64,000 bases of DNA from Acetobacter conturbans. GTDB lineage: Bacteria; Pseudomonadota; Alphaproteobacteria; Acetobacterales; Acetobacteraceae. The stretch is from the NCBI RefSeq assembly GCF_011516755.1, contig NZ_WOSY01000002.1, positions 1 to 64,000 on the forward strand, in the 5' to 3' direction. Positions 1 to 8,104 of this stretch are shown piece by piece. Both the position numbers and the translations under genes were made by a program. The stretch's first letter is position 1; each line of letters begins with the position of its first letter. The notes beneath the pieces were generated by a model that made no database searches, was not told where the DNA came from, and saw only the letters and a program-made list of their open reading frames with translations.

Positions 1-1
1 G

Positions 2-283
2 GTTCGTGATCTGGGCGATAATATCGGCCTGATTCTGCAGAACCATGGCCTGATGACGGTGGGTGAAACCGTGGCGCAGACATTCTACCGGATCTGGTAT
101 CTGGAGCAGGCTTGCCGCATCCAGATGTCGGTGCAGGCCACGGGTGCTCCGATGTGTATTCCGTCGGAGGATTATGTCCTGCGGGCACGCCGGCAATTTG
201 AAGCCTATGACGACAAGGGCCATCTGGTCTGGCAGGCCCTGCGCCGCAAGCTCGATCGTGAGCAGCCTGATTATATCAGGTAA
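2..283 (+). CDS. Class II aldolase/adducin-type protein, C-terminal part
   Basis: The frame is open from the window edge to a TAA at 281-283, giving about 93 C-terminal residues; the start lies outside the window. The run QNHGLMTVG near the beginning matches the zinc-binding HG motif region of class II aldolase/adducin proteins (the fuculose-phosphate aldolase fold), and the following YLEQAC helix fits the end of that domain. Members act on phosphorylated or free hydroxy-acid and sugar substrates, but substrate and reaction cannot be told from this fragment. No gene follows for over 500 bases, so it is probably the last gene of its transcript. Confidence 0.8.
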   Translation, partial: VRDLGDNIGLILQNHGLMTVGETVAQTFYRIWYLEQACRIQMSVQATGAPMCIPSEDYVLRARRQFEAYDDKGHLVWQALRRKLDREQPDYIR

Positions 284-808
284 AACCCCGAGATGTCGTT
301 CGGGAAGGTCTGCTGATGTGATGCCCGGCTTATTGGTTGTGTCGAGGATTAAGGAGGGCTCTTGATAGGGGCCTCATAGGAAACGGAAACAGTCGGGGAA
401 GCTAAGCGCTTTCTTCGATGGGAGTGAAAACTGTTCTTAATATACTCGGTATTTCTGTATAGTATTGGGTATTAGTGAATTTTTGTCTTCATTCTTCATC
501 TTCCAAATAAACATGTAGGAAGATGAAGGATTGAGAAGGCAATAGTTCCTGATTCAATAATTCTGGGTGGTTTTAAATATAATTCCACTGCCAGCCATAT
601 CCTGCTCGTCGTGAAATGTCCGTTTGACGTCACACTGCCCGCACAAGACTTTTTAGCGACGTGCGATTAGTGGTTCTCATTGATACAAAGAGGAGTAGCG
701 GATGGCCTGAGCCACGTTTGGCACGAAGCTAGCGGCAGATGCGTGTCGAAATATCCATGATCTGAAAAGAGATCTAGGAGAATAGCTACGTCAATTTACG
801 GGAAAAAA
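284..808. other. Gene-free stretch between aldolase gene and tRNA-Gln
   Basis: About 525 bases with no frame that looks coding. It is visibly more A+T-rich than its neighbours around 420-590 and holds one good inverted repeat at 491-531. I see no recognisable RNA gene or transposase remnant in it. Confidence 0.6.
491..531. repeat. 14-bp inverted repeat in gene-free region
   Basis: The left arm at 491-504 pairs with the right arm at 518-531 over 14 positions, all Watson-Crick except one T-G wobble, around a 13-base A/T-rich loop. There is no T-run after either arm, so it is not a standard intrinsic terminator. It could be a protein-binding dyad, an RNA hairpin or the end of a lost element. 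Confidence 0.6.
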
Positions 809-882
809 TGGCTGGGGGACCTGGATTCGAACCAGGGCTGACCGGGTCAGAGCCGGTAGTTCTACCGCTAAACTATCCCCCA
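809..882 (-). tRNA. tRNA-Gln (anticodon CTG)
   Basis: Read on the minus strand the 74 bases begin TGGGGGA and end TCCCCCAGCCA, giving a 7-bp acceptor stem, a discriminator G and an encoded CCA. The T arm holds GGTTCGAATCC. The anticodon stem ACCGG/CCGGT encloses the loop CTCTGAC, whose central triplet CTG reads CAG glutamine codons. The leading TGGGG is typical of bacterial tRNA-Gln. Confidence 0.95.
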
Positions 883-1074
883 GCAGGGGATCGAAACAAC
901 GTCAAAACCGTCGTTCCGTCGGTGTGGCAGCCTCGTAGCATCGGCTCCCGGGAGAGGCAACCCCTTAAAATGCTTTTTCGGCTGCCTTGCCAGTTTTTGC
1001 TTGCCGGAAAGCCTCTTTTCCTGAACTATCGCCTTAAATTCGCCTTAACCCTATCTTGAAAAGGAACCAGACGT

Positions 1075-2319
1075 ATGGACCGCACCGGCGCCTGGCCCAG
1101 GGGTCAGAAGGCGCTTACGAATCGTTTTGCGATTTCTCCCTCTCATCCACATTTTTCTGGCTCCGATAACCGGAGTAAGGGAGCGGACGCTCTTCACGCT
1201 TCGATCATGGCAGCAGGGTCCGGCGTTTCAGGCCGGTCTTTTCCTACGCATGTGTCGGAGAGTTCGTCCTCTCGTCTGGGTGGTCGCTTTGACCGGAAGG
1301 AGGGCGGTGAAGTTTGCGCGGCACTGGATCTGGGAACCAATAACTGCCGTCTGATGGTTGCTTCCCGGACCCACGCAGGTTTTCGCGTGCTGGATAGTTA
1401 CAGCCGTATTGTTCGGCTGGGGGAAGGCCTTCAATTAACGGGAGAACTCAACGAAGCGGCAATGGTCCGCACGCTTGAGGCGTTGCATGTCTGTAACAGC
1501 CGTCTGGGCCGCCACAGACCTGTTCGTCTGCGTGCTGTTGCTACTGAAGCGTGCCGTCGGGCACGAAACGGCCGTGATTTCGTTGAGCGCATACGGCAGG
1601 AAACAGGTCTTGAATTCGAGATCATTTCCGGGCGTGAGGAAGCTGAGCTTGCCGTGGAAAGTTGCGCGGCTCTCCTGCACGGAGGGGCGGAAACGTCCAC
1701 CGCAGAGGCAGCTCCGAAATGGGGGCTTCTTCTGGACGTAGGCGGCGGCTCGACGGAGATTGCCTGGGTTCGGCTGGACAAGAAGGCGCGCAAACACGAA
1801 GTGGTCAGCTTTGTCAGTCTGCCTGTGGGCGTCATCACACTGGCGGAACTCTTTCCACACCGACGGCCCGGTGTGTACAAGGCAATGGTGACGCAGGTTC
1901 GGCAGTATCTTACGGATTTTGAAGAGACGCATCAGATCCGCCAAAGAGTGGAAGAGGGAGGCGTCCGGGTTGTCGGCACCAGCGGCACGGTAACGACCCT
2001 TGCCAGTCTTGATCTCGATCTTCCACGTTATATCCGGCATGCTGTCGATGGATACTGCCTGAAACCCGACAATGCGCGGAATGCGATCGGTCGCTTGCAT
2101 CGCATGGGCATGGAGGGGATGCGCGTGCATCCTTGTATCGGTGCAGAGCGAGCAACCTACGTCATGCCCGGCTGTGCGATTTTCGATGCTTTTCTGTCGC
2201 TGTGGCCTGCCAGCGTGGTCGTGGCTGACCGGGGTCTTCGTGATGGTCTGCTTTTGCAGATGATGGCGGAAGACCGCTCTTCCCTCAGGGATCAGTCTTC
2301 TCAGAGCACCGTCGGCTGA
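1075..2319 (+). CDS. ppx: Ppx/GppA-family exopolyphosphatase/guanosine pentaphosphatase
   Basis: A 414-residue protein of the ASKHA fold. The phosphate-1 motif ALDLGTNNCRLMV begins near residue 83 and the phosphate-2 motif LLDVGGGSTEIAW near residue 219, both diagnostic of the Ppx/GppA family, which cuts terminal phosphate from polyphosphate or converts pppGpp to ppGpp. VVGTSGTVTTLASL is a third family motif. The core is short, as in many alphaproteobacterial members lacking the C-terminal HD domain. The ATG at 1075 is preceded by an AAAAGGA-type ribosome binding site; it adds about 80 Ser/Arg-rich residues before the fold, so a later start is possible. rlmE follows 46 bases on. Confidence 0.88.
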   Translation: MDRTGAWPRGQKALTNRFAISPSHPHFSGSDNRSKGADALHASIMAAGSGVSGRSFPTHVSESSSSRLGGRFDRKEGGEVCAALDLGTNNCRLMVASRTHAGFRVLDSYSRIVRLGEGLQLTGELNEAAMVRTLEALHVCNSRLGRHRPVRLRAVATEACRRARNGRDFVERIRQETGLEFEIISGREEAELAVESCAALLHGGAETSTAEAAPKWGLLLDVGGGSTEIAWVRLDKKARKHEVVSFVSLPVGVITLAELFPHRRPGVYKAMVTQVRQYLTDFEETHQIRQRVEEGGVRVVGTSGTVTTLASLDLDLPRYIRHAVDGYCLKPDNARNAIGRLHRMGMEGMRVHPCIGAERATYVMPGCAIFDAFLSLWPASVVVADRGLRDGLLLQMMAEDRSSLRDQSSQSTVG

Positions 2320-2365
2320 CATCGACATCTTACAATAAATAAACAGAAGTGAAGTTCATTCAGTC

Positions 2366-3211
2366 GTGACAGCAAGACCACCACATTCAGGTTCGAAAAA
2401 CGGGAAATCCACCACGGATTCACCATCACCCTTGGCACCACGGGTTCCGGGCCGTCGCGCCGTACGCGTGAGCGCGCTTCCGGGAACGAATGGCAGCGAA
2501 ACCGACGGCGTCACTCTACGGAGCGTCCGTTCCAAGTCGGTGATGGTCAAGAAAACCCGCGGCAAGACAACAGGTCAGCAGCGGTGGCTGGCCCGCCAGT
2601 TAAATGATCCGTACGTTCAGGCTGCGCACAAGCAGGGCTGGCGTTCTCGCGCAGCGTTCAAGCTGATTGAACTGGATGACCGCTTCCACCTGATCCAGCC
2701 GGGACAGCGCGTTGTTGATCTGGGCGCGGCACCGGGAGGATGGACCCAGGTTGCCGTGAAACGCGGCGCTGCGCGCGTGGTGGGCGTCGACCTTCTGCCT
2801 GTCGATCCTGTGGCCGGTGCCGAGATCATAGAAGGTGACTTTACCGATCCGGCACTGCCGGACCGCCTGATAGAAATACTTGGCGGCAAAGCAGATCTTG
2901 TGCTTTCCGACATGGCTCCGAACACGACAGGTCATGCCCCCACGGATCATATCCGGATCATCGGGCTGGCTGAAGGCGCACTGGATTTCGCCTTTGACGT
3001 GCTCGCAGAAGGTGGCGGGTTCGTCACAAAGGTGTTTCAGGGCGGGTCGGAGAAGCAGATGCTTGCTCTGATGAAGAGAGTATTCACAAGCGTCCGCCAC
3101 GCAAAGCCGCCAGCCAGCAGGAAGGATTCAAGTGAACTGTATGTCGTCGCTACCGGATTTCAGGAAAAGCACCTGATCGAGCTGAGAAAAGAGATGAATA
3201 TTTTTCCGTGA
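2366..3211 (+). CDS. rlmE: 23S rRNA (uridine-2552 2'-O)-methyltransferase RlmE (FtsJ/RrmJ)
   Basis: SAM-dependent methyltransferase that modifies U2552 in the A-loop of 23S rRNA during 50S maturation. The K-D-K-E catalytic set is visible: K in SRAAFKL, D in LVLSDMAPN, K in FVTKVFQGG and E in SSELYVVA. The SAM motif is VVDLGAAPGGW. The GTG at 2366 gives 281 residues with a low-complexity head; an ATG at 2543 would give 222, close to the E. coli length (about 209), and starts at MVKKTRGK just before the conserved core. It is likely cotranscribed with ppx, a pairing common in alphaproteobacteria. Confidence 0.93.
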   Translation: MTARPPHSGSKNGKSTTDSPSPLAPRVPGRRAVRVSALPGTNGSETDGVTLRSVRSKSVMVKKTRGKTTGQQRWLARQLNDPYVQAAHKQGWRSRAAFKLIELDDRFHLIQPGQRVVDLGAAPGGWTQVAVKRGAARVVGVDLLPVDPVAGAEIIEGDFTDPALPDRLIEILGGKADLVLSDMAPNTTGHAPTDHIRIIGLAEGALDFAFDVLAEGGGFVTKVFQGGSEKQMLALMKRVFTSVRHAKPPASRKDSSELYVVATGFQEKHLIELRKEMNIFP

Positions 3212-3223
3212 CATCATTTGAAA

Positions 3224-3260
3224 CCTCTTCTCCTCAATCTCGTTGAAATCGGAGAAGAGG
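3224..3260 (+). promoter_or_regulatory. Perfect hairpin overlapping the ferritin-like gene's ribosome binding site
   Basis: CCTCTTCTCC (3224-3233) is perfectly complementary to GGAGAAGAGG (3251-3260). An inner TCAA/TTGA pairing (3234-3237 with 3243-3246) can extend it. The 3' arm overlaps the AGGAG Shine-Dalgarno sequence (3258-3262) of the gene starting at 3273. No T-run follows, so it does not look like an rlmE terminator. A hairpin that masks a ribosome binding site would lower translation; that role is inferred. Confidence 0.6.
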
Positions 3261-3272
3261 AGAAATTGATTC

Positions 3273-3848
3273 ATGAGCACGAAAACAGCCGACGCTGACA
3301 ACACCTTTCTGACCGACATCCAGACTCTTCGGGAACGGGCCCGGAAATCGCTCGGCGAAGGTGCGATTACGCCGGCCTATAAAGGCGATGTGAAGAAGGC
3401 CATCGATCTGCTCCAGACGGTGGTGGCGACGGAAATTGTCTGTACTCTCCGTTACCAGATGAATGCCATCGCCGCTTCCGGCATCAACAGCGAGAGCATT
3501 GCCGCTGAATTTTCCAAGCATGCGCAGGAAGAACAGACCCACATGCTGTGGGCCGCTGAGCGCATTGATCAGCTGGGCGGCGTCCCGGACATGAACCCTG
3601 AAGGTCTGGCTTCCCGTTCCGCGGCTGAATATGGCAAGGCCGGACCGCTGGTCGACATGATTAAGCAAAATCTTGTGGCCGAAAGGATCGCGGTCGAGCA
3701 TTACCGCGAGCTGATCCGTTATTTCAGCGACAAGGACCCGACAACGCGCATCATGCTTGAGAGAATTCTTGCGCAGGAAGAAGAGCATGCGACCGACATG
3801 CATGACTTCCTTGAGGCGCATCAGGGACGGCCATTCCTCAAGGACTGA
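3273..3848 (+). CDS. Ferritin-like / bacterioferritin-type protein
   Basis: A 191-residue all-helical protein with the ferritin-like di-iron pattern: E54 (ATEIV), E86/E87 with H90 (QEEQTH), E137 (VAERI) and E170/E171 with H172 (QEEEH). This four-helix layout binds two irons and suits iron oxidation and storage, or protection of DNA from peroxide. Length and motif order are nearer bacterioferritin-like proteins than classical Dps, but I see no clear heme-binding methionine, so the subfamily is open. The start at 3273 follows a GGAGAAGAGGAGA purine run that is partly buried in a hairpin. It appears to be transcribed alone or as the end of ppx-rlmE. Confidence 0.85.
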   Translation: MSTKTADADNTFLTDIQTLRERARKSLGEGAITPAYKGDVKKAIDLLQTVVATEIVCTLRYQMNAIAASGINSESIAAEFSKHAQEEQTHMLWAAERIDQLGGVPDMNPEGLASRSAAEYGKAGPLVDMIKQNLVAERIAVEHYRELIRYFSDKDPTTRIMLERILAQEEEHATDMHDFLEAHQGRPFLKD

Positions 3849-3865
3849 ACGGACCGGTTTCTAGG

Positions 3866-4610
3866 GAGTTTCGCCAGTTAAGGCTGATGACGGCAGAGAC
3901 AAGCTGCACTGCTGCGAGGCAGGTTAATTTCAGCTTATCGTAGCGTGTTGCGATGCCCCTGAACTGCTTTAGTCTGGCGAAGAACCTTTAGATGGTGTTG
4001 CTGTATTTATAAAGAGAGAAACTGATATTTCGTGGATTGCGACCGTTTCTCTTTGGGGGATGATCGGTGTGTTTCCTCTTTCGTCGAGGATTTCGATGAG
4101 TGGGTCAGCGATGAAGGCTTCGGGATCGACTTCATCCAGGAGAGAAGCTGCTTAGGTAATCTCCGCCCTTTGCCCGGGTGCCAGGGAAAGGACTACAGTC
4201 TTTCCTGCGGCATCGATCATAACATGGATTTTCGTGGTCAGTCCGCCACGAGATCGTGCGATGGCCTGATCGCCGCCTCTTTTTTACGAGCTCCCACACT
4301 ATGCTGGTGGGCGCGCACGAGCGTAATGTCGATCATCATGTATTCCGTGTCAGGTTCATCGGACAGAGTATCAAAAATCCGTTTGAAAACATCGGCATTG
4401 GGGCCGTCGCTGAAGCGTCGGAATGCCGTGCTTCAGTTGCCGAACACTGCAGGCAGGCACCGCCACGGACTGCCCGGTTCGGACAATCCACAACACGCCT
4501 TCCATGAGCAGCCGATTCTCCCTCCCACTGCGTTCAGGATCAGTCGGTTTGCCCAGACAATGCGGTTCCATCTGCGCCCATTGGGCGTTCGTCAGCACAA
4601 AACGTTCCAT
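3866..4610 (-). pseudogene. Decayed IS5-family transposase
   Basis: On the minus strand translation begins MERFVLTNAQWAQMEPHCLG at 4610, the standard N-terminus of an IS5-group transposase, and runs as VLWIVRTGQ. It then shifts frame: SDEPDTEYMMIDITLVRAHQHS (around 4300) and IRFFARLKQ/GIATRYDKL (around 3900-3970) are recognisable only in other frames and with stops. Order and spacing match a whole transposase, so this is an old full-length copy ruined by small indels. A short in-frame extension upstream to 4742 is probably not native. I could not find matching terminal inverted repeats. Confidence 0.8.
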
Positions 4611-4792
4611 CAGAAGCTTGAATGACAATCCAGACTCCTCGTGAATCCCCATAAGCCCTAGCTCATGATCATCACTTCTCACCGTGTATGCCTTCATTTT
4701 CTGGAAAAAGCGTCTTTCAACTAATTGCGACATCCTGAACATCAGGAAAATTTATTTCCCAATTAATTCAATTCCAAAAAAGCTTTGCCTAT

Positions 4793-5737
4793 TCATCTGA
4801 ACTCCGGTTTAGCACGAAGACGCCGAAGCATTTCCTCGTGGAAAAGCTGGGCAGGTGTCGAAAGCGGAACAGCCGCCGAGGTAATCAGATAGATGAAATA
4901 GTCCGGCAGCAATGAAACGGGCAAAAGTGGCCATAACCTTTCTCCCAGAGGTTCCGCGACGATTGTGGGTAGAAATCCGATTCCTGCACTCAGTCTGATG
5001 AGACGCATCGCTTCAGTAAGATCATCGGCATAGGCAACAGTGTTCTTACCCAAATCGTAATGAAGCCGGAAACGTTCCACATCCTTTGGCTCATCTGCGA
5101 CGGCAAGAATGAAACGCTCATCGGCCAGCGTGGCCGGATTACGAATGGAACTACCGAAAAGCGGATGACTGCGTCCACAGTAAAGCTGCTGACTCTCACG
5201 TACCATCGGTTCGTAACGTATCTTGGGAACGGAGTCGCTTTCGTATGTGACACCAACATCACATTCACCTGCTGCAACCGCGTCCAACACGCCCCGCCAT
5301 GTACCAATGTCGATCTGGAGTGTGACATCCGGGTGACGGCGCACGAAGGATGACAAGGCCTCATCAAGTTCTCCGGACGTGATATCGGAAATCATTCCCA
5401 GCCGCAGGGTACCTTCGATACGCTTTGCGGCCTGCATGGCCACATGCGGAACCATTTTGATAGCTTCAACAACATCTGTAACCTGTTCAAAGACCATCTT
5501 GCCCGCAGGTGTGAGCTCTACACCCTGTGGAGTACGGCGGCACAACGGTACGCCGACCTGCTCTTCAAGTCTCTTCAGCGCCAGGCTTAGGCCCGGCTGA
5601 TGGGTATGAAGGTATCTCGCTGCAGCACTGACGCTGCCAGCACGAACGATTTCATGAAATTGCCGAAACAGATTCCAGTCTACCTGTCGAACAAACCGCT
5701 GCTCTCTCTGCGGCTGAAGTTTGCTGGATCGATCCAT
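4793..5737 (-). CDS. LysR-type transcriptional regulator
   Basis: About 314 residues. The N-terminal winged helix-turn-helix (residues 20-80) contains the family signature VSAAARYLHTHQPGLSLALK, followed by LEEQVGVPLCRR and the effector-binding domain beginning LRLGMISDI. The start at 5737 (MDRSS) is preferred over the frame's first codon at 5776 because GGGAGG lies 7-8 bases upstream. It is divergent from the cysteine hydrolase gene at 5993, the usual arrangement in which a LysR protein controls its neighbour and itself. The effector is unknown; the neighbours suggest a small nitrogen-containing compound. The 255-base gap holds a dyad at 5784-5807. Confidence 0.92.
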   Translation of the reverse strand: MDRSSKLQPQREQRFVRQVDWNLFRQFHEIVRAGSVSAAARYLHTHQPGLSLALKRLEEQVGVPLCRRTPQGVELTPAGKMVFEQVTDVVEAIKMVPHVAMQAAKRIEGTLRLGMISDITSGELDEALSSFVRRHPDVTLQIDIGTWRGVLDAVAAGECDVGVTYESDSVPKIRYEPMVRESQQLYCGRSHPLFGSSIRNPATLADERFILAVADEPKDVERFRLHYDLGKNTVAYADDLTEAMRLIRLSAGIGFLPTIVAEPLGERLWPLLPVSLLPDYFIYLITSAAVPLSTPAQLFHEEMLRRLRAKPEFR

Positions 5738-5783
5738 TTTGACACCTCCCACTGACCGACGTGCGGCCAGAACCACACATGGT

Positions 5784-5807
5784 ATACTTCATAATTATGG
5801 CAAGTAT
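5784..5807. promoter_or_regulatory. Candidate LysR operator dyad
   Basis: ATACTT (5784-5789) and AAGTAT (5802-5807) form an inverted repeat 12 bases apart, with an inner palindrome ATAATTAT at 5791-5798. LysR proteins typically bind interrupted A/T-rich dyads with a T-N11-A core in divergent gaps. The site is 47 bases upstream of the regulator's start and 186 upstream of the hydrolase start. The assignment rests on position and symmetry only. Confidence 0.5.
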
Positions 5808-5992
5808 CTATTTTTTCCATCTTCTCTATATATCATCCATAACCTTAGTGTCCTGTCACGTCAGGAGCCTCGGAATGCTGCCGTGCCTTCCTGTCACGGA
5901 ATGATCCTCAGACGCAGCTCGGCAACAAGGACAACTCCTTTACCCTGAAACTTCGATTTCTCTTTGATGACGACCACCCAGGAAAGCAAGCA

Positions 5993-6730
5993 ATGCCATT
6001 ACAGGTGCCCGCAACAGCTTATGATTTTCCATTTAGTGGAGATATCATCGCCTCAGAAACTGCGATTGTTGTCATCGACATGCAGATGGATTTCTGTGCC
6101 GAAGGCGGGTGGGTCGCAAGCCTGACCTCCGCACTCCCATTGATGCGAGAACCTATTGAACCCATTGCCCTTGTGCTTGCAGCTGCGCGCTCCGTGGGCA
6201 TGAAGATCATCTACACCCGAGAAGGTCATCGAGTTGATGGTTCGGACCTTACGGACGTCAAGAAGTTCCGGACTCAACTGGCGTATGATGGCGCGGGAGT
6301 AGGAGAATACACATCCCTTGGACGCGTGCTGACACGCGGAGAACCCGGGCACCAGATCATTCCCGAACTCGCCCCCCATCCGGGCGATACAATCATCGAT
6401 AAGGTCGGGAGCGGCTGTTTCTACGGGACAGAGATGGAGCACATCCTCCGTAATAATGGCATTCACCACCTGGTCTTTGTCGGAGTCACTACGGAATGCT
6501 GTGTCCACACATCCATGAGGGAAGCCGCCGACCGAGGTTTCGATAACCTTCTTCTGGAAGACGCAACAGCTTCTGTCACGTATGAACTGAAGGACGCTGC
6601 GGTAAGTATCATCCGTGACCCCTCAACACTGTTTGGGACGGTCGGCAACTCCCAAAATTTCATTAGTGTTCTTGATGTGTTGCAGCACAAAGGCCGCATG
6701 CAGGAGAATGGCAATACTCCGCCAACATGA
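5993..6730 (+). CDS. Isochorismatase-like cysteine hydrolase (biuret/ureidoacrylate amidohydrolase type)
   Basis: A 245-residue isochorismatase-fold hydrolase. The catalytic triad reads D29 (VVIDMQMDF), K137 (IIDKVGSG) and C170 (GVTTECCVHTS), with the cis-peptide GVTTE ahead of the cysteine. Family members hydrolyse C-N bonds in nicotinamide, N-carbamoylsarcosine, ureidoacrylate, biuret and similar compounds; this one resembles the longer RutB/biuret hydrolase type rather than PncA, but the substrate cannot be fixed from sequence. The start follows AGGAAAG. It is divergent from the LysR gene and precedes a binding-protein gene by 115 bases, which suggests an uptake-and-breakdown operon for an amide or ureide. 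Confidence 0.85.
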   Translation: MPLQVPATAYDFPFSGDIIASETAIVVIDMQMDFCAEGGWVASLTSALPLMREPIEPIALVLAAARSVGMKIIYTREGHRVDGSDLTDVKKFRTQLAYDGAGVGEYTSLGRVLTRGEPGHQIIPELAPHPGDTIIDKVGSGCFYGTEMEHILRNNGIHHLVFVGVTTECCVHTSMREAADRGFDNLLLEDATASVTYELKDAAVSIIRDPSTLFGTVGNSQNFISVLDVLQHKGRMQENGNTPPT

Positions 6731-6845
6731 AAGCGATGCCTTACGCTTATTTCCACGCTGAAGATGAGACAAGAAGATATCGTCCACCTCCTTGTTTCAA
6801 GCCCATGCTGTGGCCGCGCACACTCCCAATACGAGGAGAACAGCA

Positions 6846-7832
6846 ATGAATATACTCTCTAAGTGGAAAAACCTTTTTGCAGCCTTATCTTTCGGCGTCA
6901 TAGGTCTGTCCGGAACAGCAAAATCGGAAACACTGCATATTGGATATAGTGACTGGCCCGGTAGCGTGGCGTGGCAGATCGCTATTGATAAACACTGGTT
7001 TCAGGAACAAAATATTGATGTCGATTTTGTATGGTTTGATTACGGTGCAATGCTGGATGCCTACGTCGCTGGAAAACTTGATGCCATAAGCGCCACCAAT
7101 GGTGATGTGCTCACAACGGGCGCGAACGGGCACAAGAGCATAATAATCATGCTCAATGATTATTCGGATGGCAACGACATGATCATTGCCACCAAAGATG
7201 TGAACGGCATACCCGGTCTCAAGGGCCAAAAAGTTGCCGTTGAAACCGGTCTGGTGGATCATTTGCTGTTACTGACGGCACTCCAGAAATATGGAATGAC
7301 GGAAAAATCCGTTGATATCGTGCAGACTGCCACAAATGAAACCCCTCAGGTTCTTGAGTCCGGTAGTGTGGCTGCCATCGGGGTTTGGCAACCAGCGGCT
7401 GGTCAGGCCCTACGCGCGGTTTCCGGCGCACACCCCATTTTCACCTCTCATGATGCGCCAGGCCTTATCTACGATACACTTGCGATTGATCCGCTCAGCC
7501 TGAAACGCCAAGAGAAAGACTGGCGGAGTATTGTACAGATATGGAACCGTATCGTTGCCTACATTGAAGATCCCGCCACTCAGCCGGATGCGATTGCCAT
7601 CATGGCTCACCGTGTCGGGATCAGTTCCGTCACCTACAAACACTTTCTTGAGGGAACCCACCTTCTGAACCTTGCTGATAACAACAAGATTTTCGAAAAA
7701 AAGTCTGGTCTTGATTCTCTTTACGGATCGACTGAGAACGCCGATAACTTCAATGTTCGTTATAATGCATACAAGAATCATCAGAATATCGACGCTTACA
7801 TCAACCCTTTGTCTAGGCTCAAGCCCCATTGA
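6846..7832 (+). CDS. Periplasmic binding protein of NrtA/SsuA/THI5-like ABC transporter
   Basis: About 328 residues with a signal peptide (MNILSKWKNLFAALSFGVIG, cleavage likely after a Ser/Thr/Ala stretch near residue 25), then HIGYSDWPGSVAWQIA, the usual start of SsuA/TauA/NrtA-type ligand-binding domains, and LKGQKVAVETGLVDHLLL in lobe one. The start at 6846 is chosen for GAGGAGA 8 bases upstream and because it places the signal peptide at the N-terminus. Such proteins deliver sulfonates, nitrate, pyrimidine precursors or ureides to a membrane permease. No permease or ATPase gene follows: IS relics begin within a few bases of the stop, and the last residues may be altered by that insertion. 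Confidence 0.85.
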   Translation: MNILSKWKNLFAALSFGVIGLSGTAKSETLHIGYSDWPGSVAWQIAIDKHWFQEQNIDVDFVWFDYGAMLDAYVAGKLDAISATNGDVLTTGANGHKSIIIMLNDYSDGNDMIIATKDVNGIPGLKGQKVAVETGLVDHLLLLTALQKYGMTEKSVDIVQTATNETPQVLESGSVAAIGVWQPAAGQALRAVSGAHPIFTSHDAPGLIYDTLAIDPLSLKRQEKDWRSIVQIWNRIVAYIEDPATQPDAIAIMAHRVGISSVTYKHFLEGTHLLNLADNNKIFEKKSGLDSLYGSTENADNFNVRYNAYKNHQNIDAYINPLSRLKPH

Positions 7833-7839
7833 TTTATGG

Positions 7840-8104
7840 GTAAGATTTTGATTCAGGCTCTGTGAGGAGACTGGAGATGAGCGACCTGTATTGGCTGATG
7901 GACAAGTAGATGACGCGGCTTCAGCTCTACTCCAAAGAGCCATGGCAAACTGCGGGTTGATGACCGTCGCGTACTGAGCGGGATTATTTTCGTCAATCGC
8001 CATGGATTGCGCTGACGGGATGCTCCGAAAGATTACGGCCCCCACAAGACGCTTTACAATCGCTGGAAGCGTTGGGGTGCAATTGGTGTTTTCGCCCGGA
8101 TGAT
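7840..8104 (+). pseudogene. IS1031/IS12528-type element, left part, decayed
   Basis: Translation from 7877 reads MSDLYWLMDK then a stop. Downstream pieces RVDDRRVLSGIIFVN (around 7957) and RDAPKDYGPHKTLYNRWKRW (around 8016) lie in other frames, matching in order the N-terminal third of IS5-family transposases of acetic acid bacteria. The bases before it (7847-7863, AGATTTTGATTCAGGCT) look like the element's left end. A premature stop and at least one frameshift make it non-functional. It ends where the sequence passes into a different IS5-type transposase near 8105. Confidence 0.7.

Noticed and set aside
808-1059. An 83-codon plus-strand frame beginning MAGGPGFEPG
   Set aside because: It runs over the tRNA-Gln gene in antisense; such GPGFEP-type frames are a well-known artefact of reading tRNA sequence.
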